Shown: positions 54,097-64,000 of the stretch, one piece after another
Layout: each line of letters starts with the position of its first letter
Numbering within the stretch: position 1 is the first letter of the stretch
Source of the DNA: Methanobacterium_D sp040373355
GTDB lineage: Archaea; Methanobacteriota; Methanobacteria; Methanobacteriales; Methanobacteriaceae
Direction: 5' to 3'
DNA length: 64,000 nt
Assembly: GCF_047495555.1 (NCBI RefSeq)
Contig: NZ_CP166866.1
Span: forward strand, 744,001-808,000
The notes under the pieces: generated by a model
What the model saw: the letters and a program-made list of their open reading frames with translations, nothing else
Told to the model about the DNA's origin: nothing
Database searches by the model: none
Program-made: the position numbers and the translations under genes

Positions 54097-54530
54097 GTAC
54101 TATGATAGATAGCATGTGTTTTTAAATATTTTCATGAAAGTAATTTGTAGATCAAAAACTATAAAAAATATAAACCATAAGAATTAATGTTATATAGAGT
54201 AATAATTTTATCTTAGTTAGTTCTTAGTTTTTCATAACTAAAAATAATTGACAGAATTATTAAAAATTATTAAAAAATATTAATATATGTCTAAATTTTT
54301 ATTTAAAGTTCTTTAGATATGCTTTAATTTCCATTCATAAACTATAACTGGGAAAATTAAGCAAATGTAACTAAAGATTTTGGCTTAATTATAAAATTAA
54401 TCTAAAATGGAGCTCTAAATTTTAAAATTAGCACAAATTAAAACAAGTAATCTTTATATAATATGAACTCACATATTAGGGAGTAGGAAACTATTTTTAT
54501 TTAAATTTTGTATTTTTTTGAGGTGTATTC
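54097..54530. other. Divergent intergenic region
   Basis: 434 AT-rich bases between taw2 and psmB. TATA box TTTATATA at 54453-54460 with an A-rich upstream element serves psmB, giving a leader of about 45 bases. I see no RNA gene. Confidence 0.5.
54453..54460 (+). promoter_or_regulatory. TATA box of psmB
   Basis: TTTATATA preceded by AAGTAATC. The start site would be near 54484, about 47 bases before the ATG at 54531. Confidence 0.6.
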
Positions 54531-55154
54531 ATGAATGATGAAAACAGATTAAAAGGAACTACAACTGTTGGATTAAAATGTAAAGACGGGGTTGTTCTTG
54601 CTACTGAAAGAAGGGCTAGTATGGGCAATTTAATAGCTCATAAGAATGCCGATAAAATTTTTAAAATTGACGATCATATTGGGGCAACAATTGCAGGATC
54701 AGTATCTGATGCCCAGAGTCTCATGAAATATATAAGTGCGGAAGTAGCTCTCTACAGATTAAGAAACGGTGCTAGAATTAGTATTGAATCCGCAGCAACA
54801 TTAACATCAAACATATTACATTCATCAAGGTTTTATCCATTCTTCGTTCAATCATTAATCGGAGGAGTAGACCACAAAGGGCCTGCATTATTCTCATTAG
54901 ATCCTACAGGTGGGGTAATTGGAGATAAAATGATCTCAACAGGTTCAGGTTCTCCATTTGCTTATGGTGTACTTGAAGACAGATATAACGAGAATATGGA
55001 CGTCGAAGAAGGAATAGACGTAGCAGTTAGAGCGATACAATCTGCAATGGAAAGAGACACATACTCTGGTAACGGAGTTAGAGTTGCAGTAATAACAGAG
55101 GAAGGATTTAAAATGCTTCCTGAAGAAGAGGTAATGAGTAGATTAAGAAAATAA
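54531..55154 (+). CDS. psmB: Proteasome beta subunit
   Basis: 207 residues. A 9-residue propeptide (MNDENRLKG) precedes the catalytic Thr (TTTVGLK); mature-enzyme numbering gives Thr1, Glu17 and Lys33, the archaeal triad. The rest (SPFAYGVLEDRYNENMDVEE) is the standard beta-subunit fold. It forms the proteolytic rings of the 20S proteasome with the alpha subunit, not in this window. GAGGTGTATTC precedes the ATG. T-runs follow the stop. Confidence 0.97.
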   Translation: MNDENRLKGTTTVGLKCKDGVVLATERRASMGNLIAHKNADKIFKIDDHIGATIAGSVSDAQSLMKYISAEVALYRLRNGARISIESAATLTSNILHSSRFYPFFVQSLIGGVDHKGPALFSLDPTGGVIGDKMISTGSGSPFAYGVLEDRYNENMDVEEGIDVAVRAIQSAMERDTYSGNGVRVAVITEEGFKMLPEEEVMSRLRK

Positions 55155-55159
55155 ATTAA

Positions 55160-55179
55160 CTTTTTTTAACCCCTTTTAA
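55160..55179 (+). terminator. T-rich terminator after psmB
   Basis: A run of seven T followed by AACCCCTTTT, five bases after the psmB stop, with no stem-loop. This is the U-rich signal at which aCPSF1-dependent termination acts in methanogens; aCPSF1 itself is the next gene. Confidence 0.5.
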
Positions 55180-55245
55180 TATTAAAATTAATTATTACTA
55201 AATTTATTTAGACTGTAAGAAATTTTACAGTATTTTTCTATTTTT

Positions 55246-57163
<1,918 letters not shown>

Positions 57164-57394
57164 CATTTTCAATTTTTTAGGATTAAACCTTTTTAAATTA
57201 TTTTTTATTTTAAAGATTTCCTTTTTTTATGGATGTCCTATCTAATTAACTAATTTCATTAACTTTTTTTTCTTATTCTTTAGCTGATTTTTAAATAGAG
57301 TAATACTATCTTATAACTTATTATCAAAATATTTAATAATTATTACAAATATATTATTATCTGGTCTGATTCTTAAAGCTCTGGAAGAGATTGT

Positions 57395-58255
57395 ATGAAA
57401 TTAAAATCATTTATTGAAAAAACAATACTTGTAAATGAAACTGTAGATACTCCCAATGGTATAGAAAATCATCTAAATAAAAATTATTCTCATGGAGATG
57501 AATTTTATTCATCTAATGAATTGGAGAATATTTTCAGTAATTTAATACAATATACAGAAGATCGAGATTTAAAGTTAGGTTTAGAGATTATTTTAAAACT
57601 TATCTCACATAAAAATGAGAATATACGGAATTCAGCTTTGATTAAAATCTATTTTTTGATAGATGATGAATATATCCAGCAAATTATCCTTAAAGAACTA
57701 AAGAGCATACCAAAAAATGAAAATAGTGAATCTGCAGATTATGTATTAGAATCTATAGCTCTAGAAGTTTATAAATTTGAAGTATTGGACATGACATTTG
57801 ATTTATTAGTGCAAACGTTAAGTAGAATCAAATTTGGGCTAAGTAAATTTAAATTTTTATTTAATATCTCATATGATCTATATGAAACTGTTTTAACTAA
57901 AATAAGACGAATATATGGTAAAAATCAATCTAAAGATAAGTTAAGTACATTGCCTGGAATTGATTTTATTACTCTTAGCTTAGAAGAAATAGAAAATATT
58001 AGTCATGATGAATTAAAAAGTGAAGTGATTATTGATTCTTATGTTATGGAATCCAATAAAAAAGAATCAATAAAAAGTTTAGCAAACTTATATTCTCTTA
58101 CTTTTACTGAAACGGGACATTTAAGGAGATTATTAACTCTGCTCGATGATAAAGACTATGAAATCCAACAAATTGGGGTGGATTCTTTAATAAATATAAT
58201 TAAGGTCATTTTGAGAAATTCTAATGAGAAAAAAACTTTTAAAATCTATTTTTAG
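57395..58255 (+). CDS. Helical-repeat (HEAT-like) protein, unknown
   Basis: 286 residues, all-helical and soluble, with HEAT-like helices (RDLKLGLEIILKLISHKNEN, then IRNSALIKIYFLIDDEYIQQ, and near the end KDYEIQQIGVDSLINIIKVI). No motif identifies a function; such repeats usually mediate protein contacts. Its own 230-base AT-rich upstream gap suggests a separate promoter. A partner in RNA processing is only a guess from its position next to aCPSF1. Confidence 0.6.
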   Translation: MKLKSFIEKTILVNETVDTPNGIENHLNKNYSHGDEFYSSNELENIFSNLIQYTEDRDLKLGLEIILKLISHKNENIRNSALIKIYFLIDDEYIQQIILKELKSIPKNENSESADYVLESIALEVYKFEVLDMTFDLLVQTLSRIKFGLSKFKFLFNISYDLYETVLTKIRRIYGKNQSKDKLSTLPGIDFITLSLEEIENISHDELKSEVIIDSYVMESNKKESIKSLANLYSLTFTETGHLRRLLTLLDDKDYEIQQIGVDSLINIIKVILRNSNEKKTFKIYF

Positions 58256-58447
58256 TTCTCCTAAAAATGAGTATACACAAGCTACTGGATAAATAAAAAA
58301 ATTTTATTATTTTAAAGTAATCATATTAAACAAATTAATCTTCTGTTTTTGTTTGTAAATATCTAAAAAGTTTTATAGTGCATAGTCAAATACTATTTAT
58401 ATTAACTTAATTTTAAATCGTTTAAAAAATTTATTTCGGTGAATTAT

Positions 58448-59476
58448 ATGGTAACATATTCAGAATCAGGTGTTGATATTAATCTGGAGGAGGCAACGGT
58501 TTCTGCTCTGGTATCAGAAATTAAAAATACGCTTTCATTTAGAGATGTAATGACAGAAAGCGGACATTTTGCAGCCCTTGTAAAATTAGGAAATAAGGCA
58601 ATAGCAATGAGTACAGATGGTGTAGGAAGTAAAATACTGGTTGCAAAAATGATGAATAAATATGATACAGTTGGAATTGACTGTATTGCAATGGTTGTTA
58701 ATGATATTCTTTGTGTAGGTGCCGAACCAATAGCAATGGTGGATTATCTTGCAGTTGAGAAGGCAGATCCAGAAATTGCATCTCAAATTGGTAAAGGGCT
58801 TGCTAAAGGGGCTGAAATGTCTAAAATAGCAATGATCGGGGGTGAAACAGCATCACTACCTGAAATAATAAATGATTTTGACCTTGCAGGTACTGGAATT
58901 GGAATCGTTGATGCAGATAAAGTAATAAGTGGAGAAAAAATTAGTGATGATGATGTTTTAATTGGAATAGAAAGTGATGGGATTCATAGCAACGGATTAA
59001 GCCTTGCAAGAAAAGTATTCTTTGATAAATTAGGTTTAAATGTTGATGATCCTCTTCCTGATAATCCTGACACAACAGTTGGGGAAGAACTTTTAAGACC
59101 AACTGCAATTTATGTTCAGCCCGTAATAGATTTACTTAATTCTGGTATTGAAATACATGGCCTTGCTCATATAACTGGAGGCGGAGTTTTAAATCTTAAA
59201 AGACTTAAAAAAGGCATTGGATATGATATTGACAATGTGCCAGAACCTTACCCTATTTTTAAGTCAATGATAGCTTGTGATGTACCTCTAGAAGAGATGT
59301 ACAAAGTATTTAACATGAATGTGGGATTTGTAGTTATTGTAAATGAAAAAGATGCCCAAAAAACAATTGAAGTTATTAGAAAACATAAAAATGCATTTGT
59401 AATAGGGCGTGCTAAATCTGATTCTGAACAAAAAATTACAGTTAAAGCATTTGATGGGAGTATTATTAATTATTAG
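58448..59476 (+). CDS. purM: Phosphoribosylformylglycinamidine cyclo-ligase (AIR synthase)
   Basis: 342 residues. DGVGSKILVAKMMNKYDTVG (about 57-76), IGGETASLPEIINDFDLAGT and HITGGGVLNLKRL identify PurM, which closes the imidazole ring of AIR from FGAM with ATP in purine synthesis. GGTGAATTAT precedes the ATG at 58448; the GTG at 58439 is part of that ribosome site. The malate/sulfolactate dehydrogenase gene starts nine bases after its stop. Confidence 0.95.
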   Translation: MVTYSESGVDINLEEATVSALVSEIKNTLSFRDVMTESGHFAALVKLGNKAIAMSTDGVGSKILVAKMMNKYDTVGIDCIAMVVNDILCVGAEPIAMVDYLAVEKADPEIASQIGKGLAKGAEMSKIAMIGGETASLPEIINDFDLAGTGIGIVDADKVISGEKISDDDVLIGIESDGIHSNGLSLARKVFFDKLGLNVDDPLPDNPDTTVGEELLRPTAIYVQPVIDLLNSGIEIHGLAHITGGGVLNLKRLKKGIGYDIDNVPEPYPIFKSMIACDVPLEEMYKVFNMNVGFVVIVNEKDAQKTIEVIRKHKNAFVIGRAKSDSEQKITVKAFDGSIINY

Positions 59477-59485
59477 GTGACTAGA

Positions 59486-60520
59486 ATGAATATAACAGCA
59501 GAACAGGAAAAAGAGATAATCATTGAAATTTTGACAAAGATGAATATCAAGGAGGAACATGCTGAAATTGTTGCAGATGTGACTTTAGATGCAAACTTAA
59601 AAGGATTTTCATCACATGGATTAGGAAGGTTTCCTCAGTATGTAAAGGGACTTAAAGCAGGAACTATAGTTACTGATGCTGAGATAGAGATTGAAAAAGA
59701 AACACCATCTATGGCACTTATAAATGGTAATCATATATTTGGACATGTTGTGGCCTACAAAGCAATGGAAATTGCTATTCAAAAAGCAAAAGAAACTGGA
59801 ATAGCGATTGTAGGAGTACATGATTCAAATCATTTTGGAGTTACTGGTTATTACACAGATATGGCGGTTATGCAGGATATGATAGGTATTGTAGTTGCAA
59901 ACACTGAACCTGCAGTAGCTCCTTTGGGAGGCAAGGAACCTATACTTGGAACAAACCCGATAGCAATTGGTATTCCTTCAAATAAAAACTACGTATCTGT
60001 TGATATGGCAACATCTGCATCTGCAAGGGGAAAACTACTTGAAGCTGTGCGTAAAGGTCAAAAAATCCCTGAAAATGTCGCACTTGATGTTGATGGAAAT
60101 CCGACAATTGATCCTGAAGAAGCACTTAAAGGGTCAATTCTACCATTTGGGGCTCATAAAGGGTATGCACTGGCATTTATGATTGAAATACTTGCAGGCC
60201 CTCTCGTAAGAGCTGCTTCAGGTAAAGCAGTAATGGGAACAGCTAATCCTGAAGAGATGTGTACAAAAGGTGACCTTTTAATAGTAATAGACCCTTCAAA
60301 GTTTGTAGATATTGAAGAATTTAAAGCTGATGTGGATAATTTTATCACTGAAATTAAGGGCTCTGGAGAAAATATTTTCATACCTGGAGACATGGAAGTT
60401 AAAAATATTAAGAATGCTAAAGAAGAAGGACTTCCAATTGACGATGTACTTTATGCTCAGCTTAAAGAAATTGCAGATGAATTGTCTTTTAATTTAGATG
60501 AAATATTAAAAAATGAATAA
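59486..60520 (+). CDS. Malate/L-sulfolactate dehydrogenase (Ldh2/MDH2 family)
   Basis: 344 residues. FSSHGLGRFPQYVKGLKAGT (about 36-55), NSNHFGVTGYY-like DSNHFGVTGYYTDMA and LGGKEPILGTNPIAIGIPS are hallmarks of the Ldh2/MDH2/DlgD fold. In methanogens these NAD(P)-dependent enzymes act on malate or on sulfolactate (ComC, coenzyme M synthesis); sequence alone does not choose. TAGGTGACTAGA precedes the ATG. It is probably cotranscribed with purM. Confidence 0.88.
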   Translation: MNITAEQEKEIIIEILTKMNIKEEHAEIVADVTLDANLKGFSSHGLGRFPQYVKGLKAGTIVTDAEIEIEKETPSMALINGNHIFGHVVAYKAMEIAIQKAKETGIAIVGVHDSNHFGVTGYYTDMAVMQDMIGIVVANTEPAVAPLGGKEPILGTNPIAIGIPSNKNYVSVDMATSASARGKLLEAVRKGQKIPENVALDVDGNPTIDPEEALKGSILPFGAHKGYALAFMIEILAGPLVRAASGKAVMGTANPEEMCTKGDLLIVIDPSKFVDIEEFKADVDNFITEIKGSGENIFIPGDMEVKNIKNAKEEGLPIDDVLYAQLKEIADELSFNLDEILKNE

Positions 60521-60550
60521 TTATTTATTCATTTACATTTATTTAAACTA

Positions 60551-60955
60551 TTATTGGCCAAAACCAAGAACAAATAGGATTGCCGCACCCGTTAGGGCTA
60601 TTATAAGATAATTACCTATTATTTTAAATCCTGCACTTCTTAATTCATTTGAAGAGCCTTGGGGTGAATTTTTATAGACAAAATACATGTAAATCATTGT
60701 GGCGAATCCTGAAATCAATATAGAATAATCATACGCGATATTTAGAAGGACTATATTGCTTAAAACAAATATTATTATTCCAACTGCAATTATTTTAAAG
60801 TCAATTTTGGACTCCGGATTAAAAGTAAATATTTTTGGGTTTTGAGAAGTTTGACGATTTTTATGCGGTTTTAAAGGTTTTTGACAGTTGTAGCAAATTT
60901 CAGCTTTTTTACTATTTTTAGTTTTACATAGTGGACAGTATATTACAGATACCAA
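60551..60955 (-). CDS. Zinc-ribbon membrane protein
   Basis: 134 residues. An N-terminal zinc ribbon (CPLCKTKNSKKAEICYNCQ) and three hydrophobic helices (about 52-72, 75-92, 110-130). Not further classified. Start TTG at 60955, behind AGGTGATATC. It converges on the dehydrogenase gene, 30 bases apart. Confidence 0.7.
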   Translation of the reverse strand: MVSVIYCPLCKTKNSKKAEICYNCQKPLKPHKNRQTSQNPKIFTFNPESKIDFKIIAVGIIIFVLSNIVLLNIAYDYSILISGFATMIYMYFVYKNSPQGSSNELRSAGFKIIGNYLIIALTGAAILFVLGFGQ

Positions 60956-61399
60956 GATATCACCTAGTTTATAGGTTAATTACAATTAAATGTGTTTTTG
61001 AGCCATTGAAACTAATTTAATGGATTTTTATTTAAATAAGACTTTAAACATAATACTTTATCCATTTTAGACTCAATAATTTAATATCATATTGATGTGT
61101 AGTATGAGGTATAAAATAAGAGCTTATAAAATTTACTATATCTTTTCTCTTGAGTTTAATTTTTTTTATAATTAAACATGATTAATCATGATTGAATAAT
61201 AGTACTTTATTATTTTATTTTATTTTATTAACCATATTGCTTCAATACTGTTTTAGGAGATTAATTAATCTCTAATTTATAAAATAAGTGTTTATATTTC
61301 ATTTTTAATTTTCAAAAATTACTCATTTTTAGAAAATAAAATAAAAAGATTTATAAAGATGTAAATAGATTTTAATATCAAAGATAGGGGTTTATAAAT
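60956..61399. other. Intergenic region before the repeat-protein gene
   Basis: 444 AT-rich bases. Apart from a TATA box TTTATAAA at 61350-61357 for the next gene, I see only scattered short repeats (for example ATGATTAATCATGATT around 61180). No gene or RNA is visible. Confidence 0.5.
61350..61357 (+). promoter_or_regulatory. TATA box of 16-residue repeat protein gene
   Basis: TTTATAAA in the context AAGATTTATAAAGATG, 42 bases before the ATG at 61400, giving a leader of about 20 bases with GATAGGGG as a ribosome site. Confidence 0.55.
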
Positions 61400-61645
61400 A
61401 TGACAAAAGAATTAGCAAGAGTTATAGAGGAGCAAATTAGGGGAAAAGTCGAAGCTGAAATCCAAAAGGAAATACAGGAACAAATAAAAGGAGAAGAAGA
61501 TCCTGTAATCCGCGAGGAGATACAGGAGCAAATTAGAGGAAAAGTTGAGATTGAAATTCAGCAGGAAATAGAGGAGCAGATAAGAGGAAAAATTGATGCA
61601 GAAATTCAAAAGCAAATACAAGAGCAAATTAGAGGAAGAAAATAG
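61400..61645 (+). CDS. Small protein of four 16-residue tandem repeats
   Basis: 81 residues, not recognised. After MTKELARVIE come units EQIRGKVEAEIQKEIQ (11-26), EQIKGEEDPVIREEIQ (27-42), EQIRGKVEIEIQQEIE (43-58), EQIRGKIDAEIQKQIQ (59-74) and a partial EQIRGRK (75-81). The repeat is 48 bases in DNA (61430 onward). Hydrophobic residues fall at unit positions 3, 7, 11 and 14, predicting a charged amphipathic helix, with Gly at position 5 in each unit. No cysteine, membrane segment or signal. It lies 466 bases upstream of fdhC, with its own promoter. Confidence 0.7.
   Translation: MTKELARVIEEQIRGKVEAEIQKEIQEQIKGEEDPVIREEIQEQIRGKVEIEIQQEIEEQIRGKIDAEIQKQIQEQIRGRK
61430..61642 (+). repeat. 48-base coding tandem repeat
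   Basis: Four full copies at 61430-61477, 61478-61525, 61526-61573 and 61574-61621, then 21 bases of a fifth. The first, third and fourth units are most alike; the second has diverged in its middle. They encode the 16-residue units of the gene at 61400, so unit number could vary by slippage. Confidence 0.7.
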
Positions 61646-62111
61646 TACATTTAAAATATTAGTCCTGTAATTTACTTTCTTATTTTAAATTTTTTTTATT
61701 CTATAATATTAAAATAATTAATCAGCTACATATTGCTTATTTAATTAAATAAAGCATTATTTTGGCCTCAAACGACAAGTATAGCATTTCATATCACATA
61801 AATAGTTTTCGATTTGATTTTTTTTCAATATGTTTATATGTTGTGAATATAATCCCCTTATTATGAATATTCATGAACATTCATGAATGTTTTAAAATCT
61901 CGATGATAAATAATGATAGATTTTAAAAAAGCGTTACTGGAGACCACAATTCCATGTCATATATGTGCTGGTATGTACATCTTTTATAAAAAATAATGAT
62001 AGATGGATCAGCACAACCGAGGAGACCACAATTCTGTGAACATTTATGAATCACTCTTTAAAGAGATTCATGAGTATTCGTGGATTTAGGATATTAAAAG
62101 GAGGTAAATAT
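61646..62111 (+). promoter_or_regulatory. Long fdhC leader with palindromes and an 82-base repeat
   Basis: TATA box TTTATATG at 61833-61840 leaves a leader of about 245 bases before the fdhC start. Palindromes are ATGAATATTCAT (61863-61874) and ACATTCATGAATGT (61877-61890); near the start codon an ATGAAT...ATTCAT hairpin surrounds CTCTTTAAAGAG (62046-62071). Two blocks repeat about 82 bases apart: AAATAATGATAGAT (61908 and 61991) and GGAGACCACAATTC (61939-61952 and 62021-62034). Probable control region of formate uptake. Confidence 0.6.
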
Positions 62112-62990
62112 ATGGCGTCATCTTTTAAATCACCTGCAGACACAGCAAAAGCGTGTGTGGGTATCGCAGCGTTAAAAGAAAAAGCCCCATTAAGCAATTT
62201 ACTCTTGTTAAGTTTTTTAGCAGGTGCATACATTGCATTCGGAGGACTTTTAGCTGAAGTTGCAACCGGAGGTCTAGCAGCAGCTGGTGCTCCCCCAGGA
62301 ATTGTTAAATTACTCTTTGGTGCAGTGTTCCCTGTCGGATTGATGCTTGTTATTATAGCAGGTTCTGAATTGTTTACAGGTAACAACATGTACATGCCTT
62401 TTGGAATACTTCAAGGGGAAGCAAGCTGGTTTGGTCTTATCCGTAACTGGATAGGAAGTTGGGTTTTCAACCTTATAGGTGCTTTATTTGTAGCATATTT
62501 CTTAGCTGTAGCTACAGGTATATTAACTGCAGAACCATGGGCTGCTTCTGCTCTTACAATTGCTAAAACAAAAGCTCTTGGTGGAGCAACATTTGTAGCA
62601 GGAGGAAAAACTGTAACTTCTCTATCTTGGATGCAAGTATTCTTAAGAGCTATAGGATGTAACTGGCTTGTATGTCTTGCAGTATACCTTGCTATTGCTT
62701 CAGATGATGTAATTGGTAAAATATTAGGAATATGGTTCCCAATTATGGCTTTCGTAACCATGGGATTCGAGCACGTTGTTGCAAACATGTTCTTTATACC
62801 AGTCGGTATATTCTTAGGTGGAGTATCATGGACACAGTTCTTTATAAACAATATGATACCAGCTACTTTAGGAAACATCATTGGTGGAGCAGTATTTGTT
62901 GCAGCAATCTACTGGTGGACTTACCTTAGAGGAACAGGCGTACCTAAAACAGAAGCTGCTGAAACAGGAGCTAAAGGTACAAGTAAATAA
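62112..62990 (+). CDS. fdhC: Formate transporter FdhC (FNT family)
   Basis: 292 residues with six membrane helices and the FNT layout: SNLLLLSFLAGAYIAFGG near the N terminus, FTGNNMYMPFGILQGEASW and WMQVFLRAIGCNWLVCLAVY. It carries formate (and nitrite-like anions) across the membrane, feeding formate dehydrogenase. AAAAGGAGGTAAATAT precedes the ATG at 62112, which fixes the start against the upstream in-frame ATG at 62046. Directly upstream of fdhA. Confidence 0.95.
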   Translation: MASSFKSPADTAKACVGIAALKEKAPLSNLLLLSFLAGAYIAFGGLLAEVATGGLAAAGAPPGIVKLLFGAVFPVGLMLVIIAGSELFTGNNMYMPFGILQGEASWFGLIRNWIGSWVFNLIGALFVAYFLAVATGILTAEPWAASALTIAKTKALGGATFVAGGKTVTSLSWMQVFLRAIGCNWLVCLAVYLAIASDDVIGKILGIWFPIMAFVTMGFEHVVANMFFIPVGIFLGGVSWTQFFINNMIPATLGNIIGGAVFVAAIYWWTYLRGTGVPKTEAAETGAKGTSK

Positions 62991-62994
62991 GTAA

Positions 62995-63035
62995 TGGAAA
63001 GGATTATCCTTCCATTTTCATTTTTATTTTTTTTC
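62995..63035 (+). terminator. Hairpin plus T-run between fdhC and fdhA
   Basis: TGGAAAGG (62995-63002) pairs with CCTTCCA (63008-63014), one bulged A, loop ATTAT, followed by a T-rich tract 63015-63035. This fits a terminator or attenuator that sets the ratio of transporter to enzyme. Confidence 0.6.
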
Positions 63036-63180
63036 TGAAAAGAGAAGGAACTTAAATTTATAATTTCATAAAATATCTAAATAGAATTTACTTATGGGTC
63101 AGTAATAATTATCTAGATTAAGATAATAGAACTGGAAGTTATAACTTATAACTCTTATTTGTAAATAAAGGAGGTAAACA

Positions 63181-64000
63181 ATGAATATCCAATATACTCC
63201 AACAACATGTCCATACTGTGGATGTGGATGTGGTTTTAACCTTGTAAGTGTAGATGGGAAACTTGCAGGTGTGGAACCATGGAAAAGAAATCCTGTAAAT
63301 GAAGGGAAATTGTGCCCAAAAGGTAATTTCTCATATGAATTCGTTCACAGAGATGATAGATTAACTACACCTTTAATTAAGGAAAATGGTGAATTCAGGG
63401 AAGCAACATGGGACGAAGCTTTAGATTTAGTTGCATCCAAATTAACTGGAATAAAAGCTGAAAATCCAGAAGCACTTGCATTCCTTTCATCAGCAAGATG
63501 TACAAACGAAGAAAACTATGTTTTACAGAAATTTGTACGTACTGTGATAGGAACACACAACATAGACCACTGTGCTCGATTATGTCACGGTCCTTCAGTT
63601 GCAGGACTTGCACAGACATTTGGATCAGGGGCTATGACTAATTCAATAAAGAGCGTATCTGAAGCTGATGTTGTATTCTTAATAGGAACTAACACCTTAG
63701 AACAACACCCTCTGATGTGGAGAAGAGTACTACAGGCTAAAGAGAAAGGGGCTAAAATTATAGTTGCAGATCCAAGATACACTCCTTCTGCTAAACAGGC
63801 TGATCTTTACCTACCATTTAAATCAGGAACTGACGTGGCATTATTAAACGCCATGATGAACGTTATAATTGAAGAAGGACTAGAGGACAAAGAGTTCATA
63901 GAATCCAGAACTAAGGACTTCGAAGAGCTAAAAGAAATGGTCAAAAAATATCCTCTAGACAAAGTAGCAAACATAACTGAAGCTGATGCAGAATTAATTA
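63181..64000 (+). CDS. fdhA: Formate dehydrogenase alpha subunit (partial, 3' end outside window)
   Basis: The visible 273 residues begin with the 4Fe-4S motif CPYCGCGCGF...CPKG (C10, C13, C17, C45) and then the molybdopterin-type fold. The residue at the active metal is C135 in CARLCHGPSVAGL, the position of selenocysteine in bacterial FdhF, so this is the cysteine form. K47 follows the last cluster ligand. It oxidises formate to CO2 with FdhB to reduce F420. AAAGGAGGTAAACA precedes the ATG. The 3' end is missing. Confidence 0.95.
   Translation, partial: MNIQYTPTTCPYCGCGCGFNLVSVDGKLAGVEPWKRNPVNEGKLCPKGNFSYEFVHRDDRLTTPLIKENGEFREATWDEALDLVASKLTGIKAENPEALAFLSSARCTNEENYVLQKFVRTVIGTHNIDHCARLCHGPSVAGLAQTFGSGAMTNSIKSVSEADVVFLIGTNTLEQHPLMWRRVLQAKEKGAKIIVADPRYTPSAKQADLYLPFKSGTDVALLNAMMNVIIEEGLEDKEFIESRTKDFEELKEMVKKYPLDKVANITEADAELI

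Noticed and set aside
59288..59560. 90-residue minus-strand ORF
   Set aside because: Antisense to the end of purM and the start of the dehydrogenase gene, both with clear motifs.
61412..61627. Minus-strand ORF over the 16-residue repeats
   Set aside because: Leu/Phe-rich shadow of the coding repeat; the TATA box and ribosome site support the plus strand.
61908..62034. CRISPR-like repeat
   Set aside because: Only two blocks, repeated once at about 82 bases, without uniform spacers or cas genes.
62046..62111. N-terminal extension of FdhC
   Set aside because: The strong AGGAGG site lies directly before the ATG at 62112, where FNT proteins normally begin.

Overview
The window is an archaeal chromosome segment. 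AT-rich intergenic DNA, TTTATATA-type TATA boxes, GGTG/GGAG ribosome sites, a family B DNA polymerase that stops right after motif C, an archaeal proteasome beta subunit next to the KH/beta-CASP nuclease aCPSF1, a Taw2-type wyosine methyltransferase, and a formate transporter plus formate dehydrogenase all point to a mesophilic, formate-using methanogen of the Methanobacteriales, most likely Methanobacterium. No CRISPR array, insertion sequence or rRNA gene was seen; one tRNA gene (Gln, anticodon CTG) is present.

Layout. 1-1800: truncated hypF, divergent from larB (both nickel-enzyme maturation). 1960-7660: nitroreductase, QueG-like iron-sulfur protein, acetyltransferase, methyltransferase, an alpha-toroid (squalene-cyclase-like) protein, the large subunit of split DNA polymerase B and a Cys-rich DUF2769 protein. 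8560-16250: a PadR/DUF1700 pair, a winged-helix protein and a run of MacB/FtsX-type ABC modules (permease-ATPase-permease-ATPase, a nested inverted-repeat element, then another permease-ATPase cassette paralogous to the first). 16270-24140: small enzymes, a frameshifted DUF6653 gene, a DUF4332 protein, a four-PAS histidine kinase, an iron-sulfur aldo/keto reductase and orphan small genes. 24600-28300: zinc-ribbon protein with a Gly/Asp-rich tail, LysE exporter, rhodanese, TrmB regulator. 28500-42250: YhgE/Pip-type membrane protein with operator-like repeats, a second PadR pair (DUF2812), flavodoxin, TetR-flavoprotein/ferredoxin-DUF4386 operon, a BcrA-like ABC pair and small stress-type proteins. 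42400-54100: methyltransferases, tRNA-Gln, an orphan pyruvate-kinase-like domain, a membrane histidine kinase, metabolic enzymes and small unknown genes. 54500-60500: core genes psmB, aCPSF1, purM and malate/sulfolactate dehydrogenase. 60550-64000: a zinc-ribbon membrane protein, a 16-residue tandem-repeat protein, and fdhC-fdhA (truncated by the window end).

How the parts relate. The core genes (hypF, polB, taw2, psmB, aCPSF1, purM, mdh, fdhCA) alternate with an accessory zone (about 8.5-52 kb) rich in small transcription factors paired with membrane proteins or exporters. Several carry palindromes over the predicted transcription start, which suggests autoregulated envelope or drug-stress modules. 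The clearest signal is a GTAGT-N10-ACTAC motif occurring twice before the YhgE-like gene and once, with one mismatch, before the adjacent trmB gene. The most distinctive undescribed protein candidate is the small gene at 61400, built from four 16-residue repeats. All assignments come from reading the sequence; no database search was run.
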